A stretch of DNA of 64,000 nt from Ruminiclostridium herbifermentans (GTDB lineage Bacteria > Bacillota > Clostridia > Acetivibrionales > DSM-1351): NCBI RefSeq assembly GCF_005473905.2, contig NZ_CP061336.1, positions 4,084,501-4,148,500 of the forward strand, given 5' to 3'. Below, piece after piece: positions 26,358 to 35,616 of the stretch. Both the position numbers and the translations under genes were made by a program. Positions within the stretch are counted from its first letter, which is position 1, and every line of letters starts with the position of its first letter. The notes beneath the pieces were generated by a model. That model did not search any database and had not been told where the DNA came from. It was given only the letters and a program-made list of their open reading frames with translations.

Positions 26358-27920
26358 TTGAAAAAGGTTACGAAAATAGGTCAAAACACAGCTGATGTAA
26401 CTGAGAAGTCCAAGCTACGAGTTGCGGCTTACTGCCGCGTGTCTACAGACAGCGATAAACAACTCGAAAGTCTAGACACCCAAATAAAGCATTATGAAAC
26501 CTACATTAAAGCAAATCCTGAGTGGGAGTTCGCCGGTCTTTACTACGACGAGGGTATCACCGGTACAAAAAAAGAAAAGCGGCCAGAGCTACTTCGCATG
26601 ATTGCCGATTGCGAGAACAAGAAAATCGACTTCATCGTTACAAAATCGATAAGTCGTTTTGCACGAAACACAACAGACTGCTTGGAACTAGTCAGGAAGC
26701 TACTTGACCTCGGTGTTTTTATTTACTTCGAGAAAGAAAATATCAACACTGGGTCAATGGAAAGCGAACTCATGCTGTCAATCCTGAGTGGACTGGCTGA
26801 GAGTGAGTCGGTATCCATTGCGGAAAACAGCAAATGGTCAGTTAAGCGCAGGTTTCAAAATGGGACCTTCAAGATTTCCTATCCACCATATGGCTACGAT
26901 ACAGCTGATGGAAAACTGGTTATAAACGAACCACAGGCGGAAATAGTGCGTTTTATCTTCTCTGAAATTTTATCCGGAAAAGGTACCGGAAAAATTGCGG
27001 ATGAGCTAAATCGCCGCGACGTTCCATCCAAGAAAGGTGGCCGTTGGACGGCGACAACAATTCGTGGAATAGTCGGTAATGAAAAATACACAGGCGATGC
27101 TATTTTTCAAAAGACCTACACCGATATGCACTTCAATCGCCACTACAATTACGGTGAAAAAGACCAGTATCTCATTAAAAATCATCATGATGCAATTATC
27201 AGCCATGAAGAGTTTAATGCCGCACAAGATATCATTGAACAACGAGGCAAAGAAAAAGGCGTGGAAAAGTATCAGGGTAAGTATCAGAATCGATATCCGT
27301 TTTCAGGCATAATCATTTGCGAGAATTGCGGCGGAAAATTCAAGCGCCGTATTCACTCTACCGGCAAACATAATATCGCATGGTGCTGTGGCAATCATAT
27401 TACGGACACCAAGAAGTGCTCAATGAAGTACATTCCCGAATCCAGTTTTGAGCATGCATTTGTTACTATGATGAATAAGCTCATCTTCGGCCATCAAATT
27501 GTCTTGAAGCCTCTACTGATGGGCCTTCGCAGTATCAGCTCCGAAGACAACATATCAAAATTGAATGACCTTGATAAAAAGCTCGAAGAAAACGCAGAAC
27601 AACGGAAGGTACTGGTAGGTCTTATGACAAAAGGCTACCTGGAGCCTGCCGTTTACAATAAGAGCAATAATGAACTGTTACAGGAGGCTGAACGACTGCG
27701 TCGTCAAAAAGAATCTTTATCCCTCTTTTTGAACTGTGATACACAGCACCTAAATGAAGTCAATGAACTCCTGCATTTTACTACAAAGGCAAATATGTTG
27801 GACAGTTTTAACAGTGAGATTTTTAAGTGCTTTGTAGAACGGATTATCGTATATTCCCGAACAGAAATCGGATTTAAACTAAAATGTGGCATTACATTAA
27901 GGGAAAGGCTGGTGAGATAA
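26358..27920 (+). CDS. Large serine recombinase (integrase)
   Basis: 520 aa, TTG start with AAGGAGGTG upstream. The catalytic domain (residues ~18-160) has the nucleophile Ser in [10 protein letters not shown], then DEGITGTKK and SRFARNT. The recombinase domain and a zinc ribbon (CENCGGKFKRR ... WCCGNH ... CSM) follow, then a coiled coil (KLNDLDKKLEENAEQRKVL). Such enzymes drive integration and excision between attP and attB. First of three adjacent recombinase-type genes. Confidence 0.93.
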   Translation: MKKVTKIGQNTADVTEKSKLRVAAYCRVSTDSDKQLESLDTQIKHYETYIKANPEWEFAGLYYDEGITGTKKEKRPELLRMIADCENKKIDFIVTKSISRFARNTTDCLELVRKLLDLGVFIYFEKENINTGSMESELMLSILSGLAESESVSIAENSKWSVKRRFQNGTFKISYPPYGYDTADGKLVINEPQAEIVRFIFSEILSGKGTGKIADELNRRDVPSKKGGRWTATTIRGIVGNEKYTGDAIFQKTYTDMHFNRHYNYGEKDQYLIKNHHDAIISHEEFNAAQDIIEQRGKEKGVEKYQGKYQNRYPFSGIIICENCGGKFKRRIHSTGKHNIAWCCGNHITDTKKCSMKYIPESSFEHAFVTMMNKLIFGHQIVLKPLLMGLRSISSEDNISKLNDLDKKLEENAEQRKVLVGLMTKGYLEPAVYNKSNNELLQEAERLRRQKESLSLFLNCDTQHLNEVNELLHFTTKANMLDSFNSEIFKCFVERIIVYSRTEIGFKLKCGITLRERLVR

Positions 27921-28349
27921 ATGAGCCACACGCCATTTGGCTATCGAATTGAAAATGGAAAAGCCATAATTGATAGTGAAGCTGCTGAGAAAGTAAAAAA
28001 ACTGTTTCAGTATTATCTTTCTGGCGATTCGTTAGTAAACGCTGCAAAAAAAGCTGGCATTAAATCCTATCATTCTGGTATTGGCAGGATGCTTAGAAAC
28101 ACCTGTTATCTCGGTAATGAATATTATCCTGTGATTATCGATAATGAGACCTTTGCTGCCGCAGAGGAGGAACGCACCAGGCGGGCTGAGAAGCTTGGCC
28201 GCATTCGTAAACCAAAAGAAAAAGCAGAGATTGTCTTCCCCACCGAATTCTATATAAACGAAGTCGTGCAGCAATTTGATGATCCTTTTCAGCAGGCCGA
28301 ATACGTCTACAGTTTGATAGAAATGGAGGTACAAAAGGATGGAAGTTAA
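27921..28349 (+). CDS. Recombinase-domain-only protein
   Basis: 142 aa with only the recombinase (DNA-binding) module: [57 protein letters not shown]. No catalytic serine domain, so it cannot cut DNA by itself. It lies between two large serine recombinases, directly abutting the first and overlapping the next, a trio layout found in Clostridia elements. It probably assists site recognition. Confidence 0.8.
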   Translation: MSHTPFGYRIENGKAIIDSEAAEKVKKLFQYYLSGDSLVNAAKKAGIKSYHSGIGRMLRNTCYLGNEYYPVIIDNETFAAAEEERTRRAEKLGRIRKPKEKAEIVFPTEFYINEVVQQFDDPFQQAEYVYSLIEMEVQKDGS

Positions 28350-29909
28350 TAAGAATGTAACCGTAATTCCAGCACGAAACTTAATGGGTAGAAAGAAAAA
28401 AGGTGAAGAAAAGCCAAAGCTCCGTGTAGCAGCTTACTGTCGAGTTTCTACAGATAGTGACGAGCAGTCTACCAGTTATGAAACACAGATTGAACATTAT
28501 ACGACCTACATAAGTAATCACCCAGATTGGGAATTTGCAGGCATTTTTGCGGATGACGGTATCTCCGGTACCAATACTAAGAAACGTGAAGAATTCAACC
28601 GCATGATTGACGAGTGTATGGCCGGTAATATCGATATGATCATTACAAAGTCCATCAGCCGTTTTGCCCGAAACACGTTGGATTGCTTGAAATACATCCG
28701 TCAGCTAAAGGAAAAAAACATTCCCGTCTTCTTTGAGAAAGAAAACATTAATACCATGGATTCCAAGGGTGAAGTTCTGCTAACAATTATGGCCTCACTT
28801 GCACAGCAAGAAAGTCAGTCCTTAAGTCAGAATGTGAAACTGGGTCTGCAGTATCGTTACCAACAGGGTGAAATCCAAATCAACTGCGCCCGGTTTCTCG
28901 GTTATACCAAGGATGAAAACAAACATCTAGTGATTGTTCCCGAGGAAGCTGAAATTGAAAACGCATCTACCGAGAATACCTTGAAGGCGCTAGTATGCTA
29001 AAGATAGCCCGTGGATTAGAAGCTGATGGAATTTTAAACGGAGCAGGCAATGAAAGATGGCATACCAGCAATATAAACCACATCCTGCGAAACGAAAAAT
29101 ATATTGGGGATGCTCTTTTGCAGAAAACTTATACCGTTGACTTTCTTACAAAGAAACGCGTTAAGAACAACGGCATTGTTCCTCAATACTATGTAGAAAA
29201 TAACCATGAGCCCATTATCCCGCGTGAAATTTTCATGCAGGTGCAGGAAGAGCTTATCCGCCGCCGTATTGTACACACAAGTCCGAACGGAAAGACCAGA
29301 ACCTTCAGCAGCAACCACGTCTTCGCTCAGATAGTCATTTGCGGCAACTGCGGCGAGGTTTTTCGCAGGGTGCATTGGAATAACCGAGGCAAAAAGTCTA
29401 TCGTCTGGCGGTGCGTCAGCAGACTGGAAAACACTGGCTTATTCTGCGATGCTCGGACGGTATTAGAAAGCACCATAGAGGAAGTGCTGGTAACCGCCAT
29501 AAACAATACGCTGAGCGGTAAGGATACTTTCCTCTCCACGCTCCGGAATAACATCGCCACCGTCTTAACCAAAGAAAACGACCAGACCTTAGCTGACATA
29601 GATAATAAGCTGGAAGAGCTACAAACAGAACTTCTTAAACTGGCCAGTTCCAATGCTGATTATGAGAAAGTTGGTGAAGAGATTCACCGCCTGCGTGACC
29701 AGAAACGAAGCTTGATGGTTGAAAACGCAAACAGGGATGAACTCAAGAAGCGTATAGCCGATATGAGCACCTTCCTCCAGGAACAGCCCGCAACTATCAC
29801 TAAATATGATGAGCAGCTGGTCCGGCGGCTGATTGAAAAAGTAACCATTTACGAGGATAAATTTACCGTGGAATTTAAGTCCGATTTAACGGTGGATGTG
29901 GAAGAATAG
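28339..29909 (+). pseudogene. Large serine recombinase broken by a one-base frameshift
   Basis: The first part (to 29001) has [13 protein letters not shown] with the catalytic Ser, [11 protein letters not shown] and SRFARNT, then [10 protein letters not shown] and an out-of-frame tail. The second (open from before 28995) gives [14 protein letters not shown], a zinc ribbon (CGNCGEVF ... WRC) and a C-terminal coiled coil. At 28954-28960, ATT GAAAAC would read ATT GTAAAACGC with one added T, restoring [18 protein letters not shown], as in the related gene at 48563 (IVKRIFREYLEGKS). With that base the product is about 523 aa. Either a true inactivating deletion or a read error. Confidence 0.88.
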
Positions 29910-29919
29910 GTCAGAAAAG

Positions 29920-29964
29920 AAAATATGCACTGTCGACCTTTGTGGCTGTCAGGGCATATTTTGT
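29920..29964 (+). terminator. Hairpin terminator between the recombinase operon and the island
   Basis: AAAATATGC pairs with GCATATTTT across a 25-base loop, and T-rich sequence lies on both sides, so it may serve both converging genes. Confidence 0.7.
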
Positions 29965-31236
29965 TTATTGAGCTGCTTCTTGTGGAAGGTAATATATCTT
30001 ACCTTCTTTAGCAATGATCTTAACATCCTCTTGGAATAGATCTATCATATCTGTTTTTTGGGGAATATCATATCTATTGGTCTGATCAACTATCTTTTTC
30101 ACTGTGTTCTCCGAAACGGAACGGTATCTATTTTTTTCATTTATCCAACCCGGAATCGTGTGAATAAAGCTATCAAATCCCGTTCGCTTTCTGTTACTCT
30201 CCTCTACATTTATTTTGAACTTCTCAACCTGGACTTGATGCCATGAGCATAATTGATTCAATGCATCCTGCACCTGTTTTGAATATATAGGAAGCAAGGC
30301 GCCGCACTGTTCTCTGGACACCGCTCCAAGATGTAATGTATGTTTCAACTCTGCTATTTTGGACATAACTTCCATCAAAGTCTTTTGATATATGAACCAA
30401 TTCTGAGCTTCCCCGAGTTCCTTCTCATATTCGTCATAATCTAGATCATTTTTCTTTGAAAAACCTGCTATTGTAAGGTTAGCCTGTCCTAATAACTGAA
30501 TACATTCTTGCTCCCAGTTATTCAGATTAGCAATCTCGCTTATTCTAAGTTCATCATTATCCAGAATATTCACTTGGAATTTTGCTGCTTTTTGAATTTG
30601 TGCTACCAAAGCAAACACCTTACTCTTATATTCATTATCTTGGAAATCTGAAATTTTTGTAATACCTTCACTAATCTCACTAAGCTCAGCGTTGATTTGT
30701 GTCATATAATACTGACCCACGACCATTGATGCAACACCCATTGCAGCAGCTGCTGCATTAGCTGCAACATTCGCAGTATTATTTACAGCCACAAGATTAG
30801 CATGGCCACTTACGCCTTCAGCACCATGGTAAATACCACGAACTGCTCCAGCCATATCTTGAGATTTAGCGAGCTTGGCTCCGGCTGGTATAACGGCTTG
30901 ATACAACACTTTGCCACTGGCTTGAACAGCGTTCGCCGCGGCATTTCCTCCTTGAAACAACGCTGGAACAAGATTGTTAACACGAGCTAGAATCTTACTA
31001 TCCGTAATTTCCATGAGGTTTCTTTCATCAGATATGGCTTCTAACGGCAATTGTTCAAGCTGAATCATTAAGCGATTCATATCATCTTCACTTAGTTTAG
31101 AACTATTCAATTTTGATTCTTGCTTTAGGATTACGTTTGCTTCAAGTAGTTTTTTGTTTTTCATGCCCTTCCACCATAATACACCACCAAGAACAACGGC
31201 AATAACAACAATGATACCAATAACAACATATTCCAT
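29965..31236 (-). CDS. Membrane-anchored protein of unknown function
   Basis: 423 aa. A single N-terminal transmembrane helix (VVIGIIVVIAVVLGGVLWW) is followed by basic residues, so the body is probably cytoplasmic. Residues ~30-75 are helical; a central Ala/Gly-rich hydrophobic region (NTANVAANAAAAAMGVASMV) may be a second membrane-active stretch; the rest is helical and acidic, with KVFALVAQIQKAAKFQV and WFIYQKTLMEVMSKIAELK. GGAGGA precedes the ATG. Not recognised as a named family. First gene past the recombinases, convergent with them; host or island origin is open. Confidence 0.75.
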   Translation of the reverse strand: MEYVVIGIIVVIAVVLGGVLWWKGMKNKKLLEANVILKQESKLNSSKLSEDDMNRLMIQLEQLPLEAISDERNLMEITDSKILARVNNLVPALFQGGNAAANAVQASGKVLYQAVIPAGAKLAKSQDMAGAVRGIYHGAEGVSGHANLVAVNNTANVAANAAAAAMGVASMVVGQYYMTQINAELSEISEGITKISDFQDNEYKSKVFALVAQIQKAAKFQVNILDNDELRISEIANLNNWEQECIQLLGQANLTIAGFSKKNDLDYDEYEKELGEAQNWFIYQKTLMEVMSKIAELKHTLHLGAVSREQCGALLPIYSKQVQDALNQLCSWHQVQVEKFKINVEESNRKRTGFDSFIHTIPGWINEKNRYRSVSENTVKKIVDQTNRYDIPQKTDMIDLFQEDVKIIAKEGKIYYLPQEAAQ

Positions 31237-31771
31237 AAGGAAATCCTCCTATCCTCTGTCTATATAAGAGGTTGTAAATTTCGCGAATTTTCGCTATCCT
31301 TTAGTCAACATCCAACCTGCTCTCACAACCCTGCATTTTTTGAAAAACATCTATTCTGTTCTGTCATTAACCCCTGACATCTATTCTGTTCTGTCAGCAA
31401 GCACCGACATCTATTCTATTCTATCACACTCAAAATTGATCTCTTGGACTTGTTTCCCAGAACTGAAAAATGTGCTTATTTTCAAGTCCATATTTTTGCA
31501 CTTAAAATCTATAAATCCCATATCTACAGCCTTTTCAGCGACACCACTTTTCATCCCTTGTTATCAATACGCAACTCTCAACGTGGGTCGAGTTTATGGA
31601 ATTGATGTCTACGGGCCGTTTTAAAAACCATCTGTACGTGGGAACATGTCAATTCGTTTTTCAGCAATTTTTGAAAAATCGCCGTTCGCGGGAACATGTC
31701 TACGGTACTATTCTTCTTTAATCCGTTGTTAGGATCAATTCACTGGTAATTTTGAGTTACCACTGTCTGCA
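31237..31771. other. Non-coding stretch with short repeats
   Basis: 535 bp without a convincing gene. It holds a three-unit 30-bp tandem repeat (listed separately) and two copies of a GGGAACATGTC motif (about 31640-31650 and 31689-31699), part of a dispersed family. A segment at about 31562-31600 resembles one at 35072-35110 on the other side of the Thoeris operon. Confidence 0.6.
31347..31429. repeat. Three 20-bp repeats at a 30-bp period
   Basis: ACATCTATTCTGTTCTGTCA starts at 31347 and 31377, and a copy with two changes starts at 31407. The 10-bp spacers differ. The period is close to three DNA helical turns, which would place bound proteins on one face. Too short for CRISPR. Confidence 0.85.
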
Positions 31772-32287
31772 CTATAACCCCATTGCATTCTTGACAGATT
31801 GATAATCCCAATAATGCTTGCCGTCTTTCATTTTCTGCATTGGAGCGTGCGTACCATAAGCTTTAATGATATCTGGGCACTTGCTTTTATCAACAGTTGC
31901 CGCATTATATAGGATTACAATTTTGATATTTTCTCTATCTCGAACCGCCTTTTTGCACTCATATTCGATGAAACTATCATTACTTACTGTATGCCCTGTT
32001 TTGCACTTACCGTTGTCGAAGTTCGAACAATATGTGCATTCACCTGATCTTCGGCTTTTGGTGTTACTCCCAACAATCAAGACAAATGTTTTAGAAGCAT
32101 CCATTCTTATTGCAAGGGATGCCTTGATGCTACAGTTCAAACTATCATCCCGTGCCTGAGTGAGATCATGAGCATCAGTAAATGATAAACTCCATTTCTC
32201 ACCATCATTCCATTCACATAGTTTATCAACAGCATTTTTATCTCCGTCCCAGTCTGCCGCAATATACGTCTTTGTTCTGTAAGCCAT
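31772..32287 (-). CDS. thsB: Thoeris ThsB-like TIR protein (second copy)
   Basis: 171 aa of the DUF1863/ThsB TIR-like family: TKTYIAADWDGDKNAVDKL, LSFTDAHDLTQARD, DASKTFVLIVGSNT, then SFIEYECKKAV, whose Glu is the expected NAD-cleaving residue, and the family end KDGKHYWDYQSVKNA. A CTC/CNC cysteine pair (CTYCSNF ... CKTGH) may bind metal. In Thoeris, ThsB senses infection and makes an ADP-ribose-derived signal from NAD. SD AAAGGAG lies within the end of thsA, so the two are coupled. Confidence 0.85.
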   Translation of the reverse strand: MAYRTKTYIAADWDGDKNAVDKLCEWNDGEKWSLSFTDAHDLTQARDDSLNCSIKASLAIRMDASKTFVLIVGSNTKSRRSGECTYCSNFDNGKCKTGHTVSNDSFIEYECKKAVRDRENIKIVILYNAATVDKSKCPDIIKAYGTHAPMQKMKDGKHYWDYQSVKNAMGL

Positions 32288-32289
32288 GA

Positions 32290-33129
32290 TTATTTTTCTC
32301 CTTTCAGTTCATAAAGATTTATTGTTTCTAACGCCTTTTTCGTAAGAATTATAGATATTTGAACATTTTCATCAAAAGTGACGTTACTCGTCCGAAGAGT
32401 ACAAAGAATACATCTAAGCAGTTGCTCATTTGGCTTGTCAGTCATATCGTCGAGTCGAGTAAGTCCACCGCCGATAAGCGGAATATTTATTGGTTTGCCT
32501 TGATATGTGCGATTAATTTCTTTCCACATCTTTCGAAGAGTATTTTCATATTCAGCACGGTTTGTATGTGCCTCGTTTTGCTCATTAAAATGTGTTAAAG
32601 CCAACATCATAACATCTTGAAAAACCTTGATTGTACCCAGCTCATATCTTGTCTTTGCACCATCGGCTGACTCATATCTCTTCAAAGGACTTCTGTTATC
32701 AGTAGCAATAGCTAGTTTAAGCGCTTCCTTTTCATCATCGGAAAGAGAGTCTATGTATTTCCCGTTAAGAGAATTATGTGCAATAATTATATCGTCAACC
32801 TGAGTATCAAAGTACTCATTAAATGGGATAAGCTTCCAGCCATTAGCAGAGAATATATCTCCCTCTTTTACAATAACCTTCATACCACGAATATTTAACG
32901 TTACCTGATTTTTTGTAAGTTTACGCTTTATATATATCGTTCCAATAACAAGTACAACATACACAAGTGTAACTGCTCCAATCTGGGCAGGCAGTTTGCC
33001 TATACAGTCGAGCGAGAACGATGTGAAACCTACAACAATTCCTATTCCACCAAGTATCGTAAATGCGAGTTTGAGGCTGTCTGTCAGGATTTTGGGAAGC
33101 ATTGATATTATTTGCCTTATTCCTCTCAT
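32290..33129 (-). CDS. thsA: Type II Thoeris ThsA-like effector: two membrane helices plus Macro-like domain
   Basis: 279 aa. Two transmembrane helices lie at about 20-38 (AFTILGGIGIVVGFTSF) and 48-66 (IGAVTLVYVVLVIGTIYI). The soluble part shows Macro-type features: a beta core (VIVKEGDIF), DIIIAHNSLNGKYID, a helix VFQDVMMLALTHFN and the ligand-loop-like NIPLIGGGLTRL. Type II Thoeris effectors have this layout; the Macro domain senses the TIR-made ADP-ribose derivative and the membrane part is thought to kill or arrest the cell. Flanked by two ThsB-type genes. SIR2 and SLOG domains of type I are absent. Confidence 0.8.
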   Translation of the reverse strand: MRGIRQIISMLPKILTDSLKLAFTILGGIGIVVGFTSFSLDCIGKLPAQIGAVTLVYVVLVIGTIYIKRKLTKNQVTLNIRGMKVIVKEGDIFSANGWKLIPFNEYFDTQVDDIIIAHNSLNGKYIDSLSDDEKEALKLAIATDNRSPLKRYESADGAKTRYELGTIKVFQDVMMLALTHFNEQNEAHTNRAEYENTLRKMWKEINRTYQGKPINIPLIGGGLTRLDDMTDKPNEQLLRCILCTLRTSNVTFDENVQISIILTKKALETINLYELKGEK

Positions 33130-33133
33130 AACA

Positions 33134-33262
33134 TTAACACCCCTTTTTCAACAGCCTCATCTTTTTAATCTCTCTATACATAGTATCGACTTTAAAGTTA
33201 AATTCTGATGTATTGAGAAACAGTTTTGTTTCAAAAATATGTTTTTTATCACTATATATCAT
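33134..33262 (-). CDS. 42-aa ORF between thsB and thsA
   Basis: An ATG at 33262 with GAGGAG five bases upstream starts MIYSDKKHIFETKLFLNTSE and ends LLKKGC at 33134, four bases before thsA. The spacing to both neighbours and the ribosome site argue for translation. No family recognised, no membrane segment; composition is charged with a basic C-terminal half. It might couple translation into thsA or be a small partner; both are guesses. Confidence 0.5.
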   Translation of the reverse strand: MIYSDKKHIFETKLFLNTSEFNFKVDTMYREIKKMRLLKKGC

Positions 33263-33271
33263 TTTTACTCC

Positions 33272-33826
33272 TCACTTTATTAAACCCCATTGTATATAAG
33301 CATCTTTGCTGTAATAATTTTTACCGTTGCTTAAATGTTTTCCATTGACATGAAACTGCGTAATTGCGTCCAAAATACAATCCTTTTTGAAAGCAATATG
33401 TATCGCTTCCGTCCCAGATTTATTTATTCGATCGGCGAGAGCCTTTGGCCATAGATCATTTAAAGCGTCAACATTAAGTATTGCTGAATATCCAGGATAT
33501 GCTATTATCAGTGGAATTTTGTAGTTATCAATTGCTTGCTCGATTTCGTAAGAAAGCACGCTTCCAGTATAACGCGTATCCTCTGTGAGAATAACAAGCA
33601 TATTTTTTGATGCCCTTAGTCTTTCCTGAATTCGAGCATATAGTGTGGCTTTTAAACTTGAGTCACGGACAGCATATGTTTTTTCGTGGCTATTCGTGAT
33701 GTTAAATTCAATGTTACTGTTTGCACACCAGGCCTGAATAGTAGCATAGTATCTGAAGTCAGACTTGGTAGGGTCGGTTTCACCTAATCCATCAAAAGCG
33801 ATATATGTCCCAGTTCTGTTTGCCAT
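33272..33826 (-). CDS. thsB: Thoeris ThsB-like TIR protein (first copy)
   Basis: About 184 aa. TIR-like pattern: RTGTYIAFDGLGETD, FNITNSHEKTYAVRD, RLRASKNMLVILTEDTRYTG, then SYEIEQAIDNYKIPLIIAY with the putative catalytic Glu, and the family end NGKNYYSKDAYIQWGL. Only moderately similar to the second ThsB, suggesting sensors for different triggers. The ATG at 33826 is preferred, with AAGGAGG 10 bases upstream; a TTG at 33832 is the alternative. Confidence 0.82.
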   Translation of the reverse strand: MANRTGTYIAFDGLGETDPTKSDFRYYATIQAWCANSNIEFNITNSHEKTYAVRDSSLKATLYARIQERLRASKNMLVILTEDTRYTGSVLSYEIEQAIDNYKIPLIIAYPGYSAILNVDALNDLWPKALADRINKSGTEAIHIAFKKDCILDAITQFHVNGKHLSNGKNYYSKDAYIQWGLIK

Positions 33827-33875
33827 TATCAATTTTCCTCCTTATTCCGCGCCAAAAGCTTTATTTATATTCAAA

Positions 33876-34733
33876 TTAAAATTCATCACTTGTAAAACCG
33901 CATTTAGGACAAACATTCTCGAAACGAGAATAACCGGAATACTTACACCTTGGGCAATTACAGTAATGTAGTTGTGTATTGGCTTCATTAAGCTGCTTTT
34001 GAAGTTCTGGTAATACTTTCTTTATAAAGTCAATATACTCGCTACTCACTATTTCACCATGGACACCTCTGTTTGCGATTTTTATAATTTGATTTATTAA
34101 ATCTACTATTTTACAATTTATTAATTCACAACGATAGAGATGTCTCACCATTTCATGTATTGATTTATTACTGTTATAATTTGTTTTTTCACATAAATCA
34201 GCCAATATTTTTTCAAGCATTAATCTAACTTTGAATAAGTAGATAGATTCCTCAGTAACTTCAAAATCAATGTCACTCGGCACACCTTTTGATTCTTCAA
34301 TATCAGATATAGTGCTAGTTTCACCATAATTATCAGATTTGGAATTTGATTTGGTTATAAACTCTTCAATCAATTTTTTGAGTTTATGCTCATTAGGAAG
34401 AAAATCACTTCCAAAATTTATTGTATTAGCATTTGAATAAGAAATTCTTAATTCCATAATTTGCATACGAAGATCATTTAGATTTTCTTTAACTTCGGCT
34501 TTTGCTTTATCTATTTCTCTTTTTAGCCTTAATCCAAACAACTCCATTTCAGAAAACAAAGGGAATAATAATAGAACAAGCCAAACAATGAAAATTAGAT
34601 TTTTCGCATTAAGTTTTTCTAGTTGATAAATATCATCTCTGTAATATGTTATATATATAGTACTTAGTGATAGAAGGATCAAGTACCACCAATTATTTTT
34701 TAAATAAGAAATTATCTTTCCTTTGAATTTCAT
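33876..34733 (-). CDS. Membrane protein with C-terminal zinc ribbon, first gene of the Thoeris operon
   Basis: 285 aa. Two transmembrane helices at the N-terminus (WWYLILLSLSTIYITYY; NLIFIVWLVLLLFPLF), a coiled coil (KREIDKAKAEVKENLNDLRM), a helical DUF4145-like region (MLEKILADLCEKTN, IANRGVHGEIVS) and a zinc ribbon CNCPRCKYSGYSRFENVCPKC near the end. 49 bp upstream of thsB and behind the same promoter. Not part of the minimal Thoeris set; it could be an accessory component or a regulator. Confidence 0.7.
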   Translation of the reverse strand: MKFKGKIISYLKNNWWYLILLSLSTIYITYYRDDIYQLEKLNAKNLIFIVWLVLLLFPLFSEMELFGLRLKREIDKAKAEVKENLNDLRMQIMELRISYSNANTINFGSDFLPNEHKLKKLIEEFITKSNSKSDNYGETSTISDIEESKGVPSDIDFEVTEESIYLFKVRLMLEKILADLCEKTNYNSNKSIHEMVRHLYRCELINCKIVDLINQIIKIANRGVHGEIVSSEYIDFIKKVLPELQKQLNEANTQLHYCNCPRCKYSGYSRFENVCPKCGFTSDEF

Positions 34734-34809
34734 ATCTTAACCTCACTAACCACATATTTCCTATTAATACTCTAGTAGAATCTTGTCTATTGTCCATTTA
34801 TTCAAATCT

Positions 34810-34838
34810 ATTATATAAAAAAATGGAAATGATTTCAA
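34810..34838 (-). promoter_or_regulatory. Sigma-A promoter of the Thoeris operon
   Basis: On the minus strand TTGAAA (34838-34833), a 17-base spacer and TATAAT (34815-34810): near-consensus. The start codon of the first gene is about 75 bases downstream, and no other good promoter was seen inside the operon. Confidence 0.75.
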
Positions 34839-35280
34839 ACAAAATGGACCAATTTGTTCTTTCCTTTACATCCATCCTGTCTTCTCAACCCCTATGAAAA
34901 AAAATCCGTTATATAATCTGTCAACTCAACCCTGCTAATTTTTGAGCTCAAATTTCACCCCAAAAATACCCCTTCGACATGTTTCCGTGTACGTACTCTA
35001 GTCCTTTAGGTCGAGTAGACAACTTGGTTATAATTCCTGAAATCCGCTTAAATAAACACTTACAGCTTTGTAATCAATACGACACTCTCAACGTGCCTTG
35101 AGTAGACAAAAATGATGTCGTGAAGACCTATTTGTTCCTTGGCGGAGGGGTATTTTTCTCTAAAAACAGGTTATAATGATCCGCTTTTTCGAATCTTAAC
35201 CTCCGCTCTTTATGATTAGAAGTATATCATTTCTGTCAGGCACTTTGAAGTGCTGCTACAACTTTACCAGTAAGTAAAAA

Positions 35281-35336
35281 TTGTGCGCAATAAAACTTTC
35301 AAACATGTTGTGGTTTGAGAGCTTTATTCTGAACAA
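35281..35336 (-). terminator. Long hairpin downstream of the NACHT gene
   Basis: AATAAAACTTTCAAAC pairs with GTTTGAGAGCTTTATT, extended by TTGT/ACAA. A near copy occurs at 42133-42190. It lies 280 bp past the NACHT gene stop, so a terminator role is possible but the distance is long. Confidence 0.5.
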
Positions 35337-35616
35337 TTATTCAATTGTCTTGATAAAGTCTTTTTCCATAATTAATCCGGATTTAATTTTCTTTGATTTC
35401 TATAAACTCATTTCATAACTAGAATTCATCCAAGACCCGACCGAAAATCAGTACGGGTCTGAGCCATCAAAAACCAACATTGCACTCTACGCAAACGAAT
35501 AATTTTTACATTTTTAAATTTTTCATAGCAGGTCTCCCTCTTTATAATCTATTTATCAAATCTAGTCAACATCAATCCCATTACTCTTAGTGCAAGGATA
35601 ATTATTTGCCAACGAA

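Larger units (their letters stand above)
34734..35616. other. Intergenic region between the Thoeris operon and the NACHT gene
   Basis: 883 bp without a gene. It holds the operon promoter (34810-34838), a repeat at 35072-35130 related to 31562-31600 and 42010-42050, an inverted GGAAACATGTC motif near 34975, and a long hairpin (35281-35336). The remainder shows nothing recognisable. Confidence 0.6.

Noticed and set aside
31347-31429. Possible CRISPR array
   Set aside because: Only three units with 10-bp spacers and no cas genes in the window.
31340-31624. Plus-strand 94-codon frame with repeated DIYSVLS
   Set aside because: The repeats in the protein merely translate the 30-bp DNA repeats; no ribosome site and no family.
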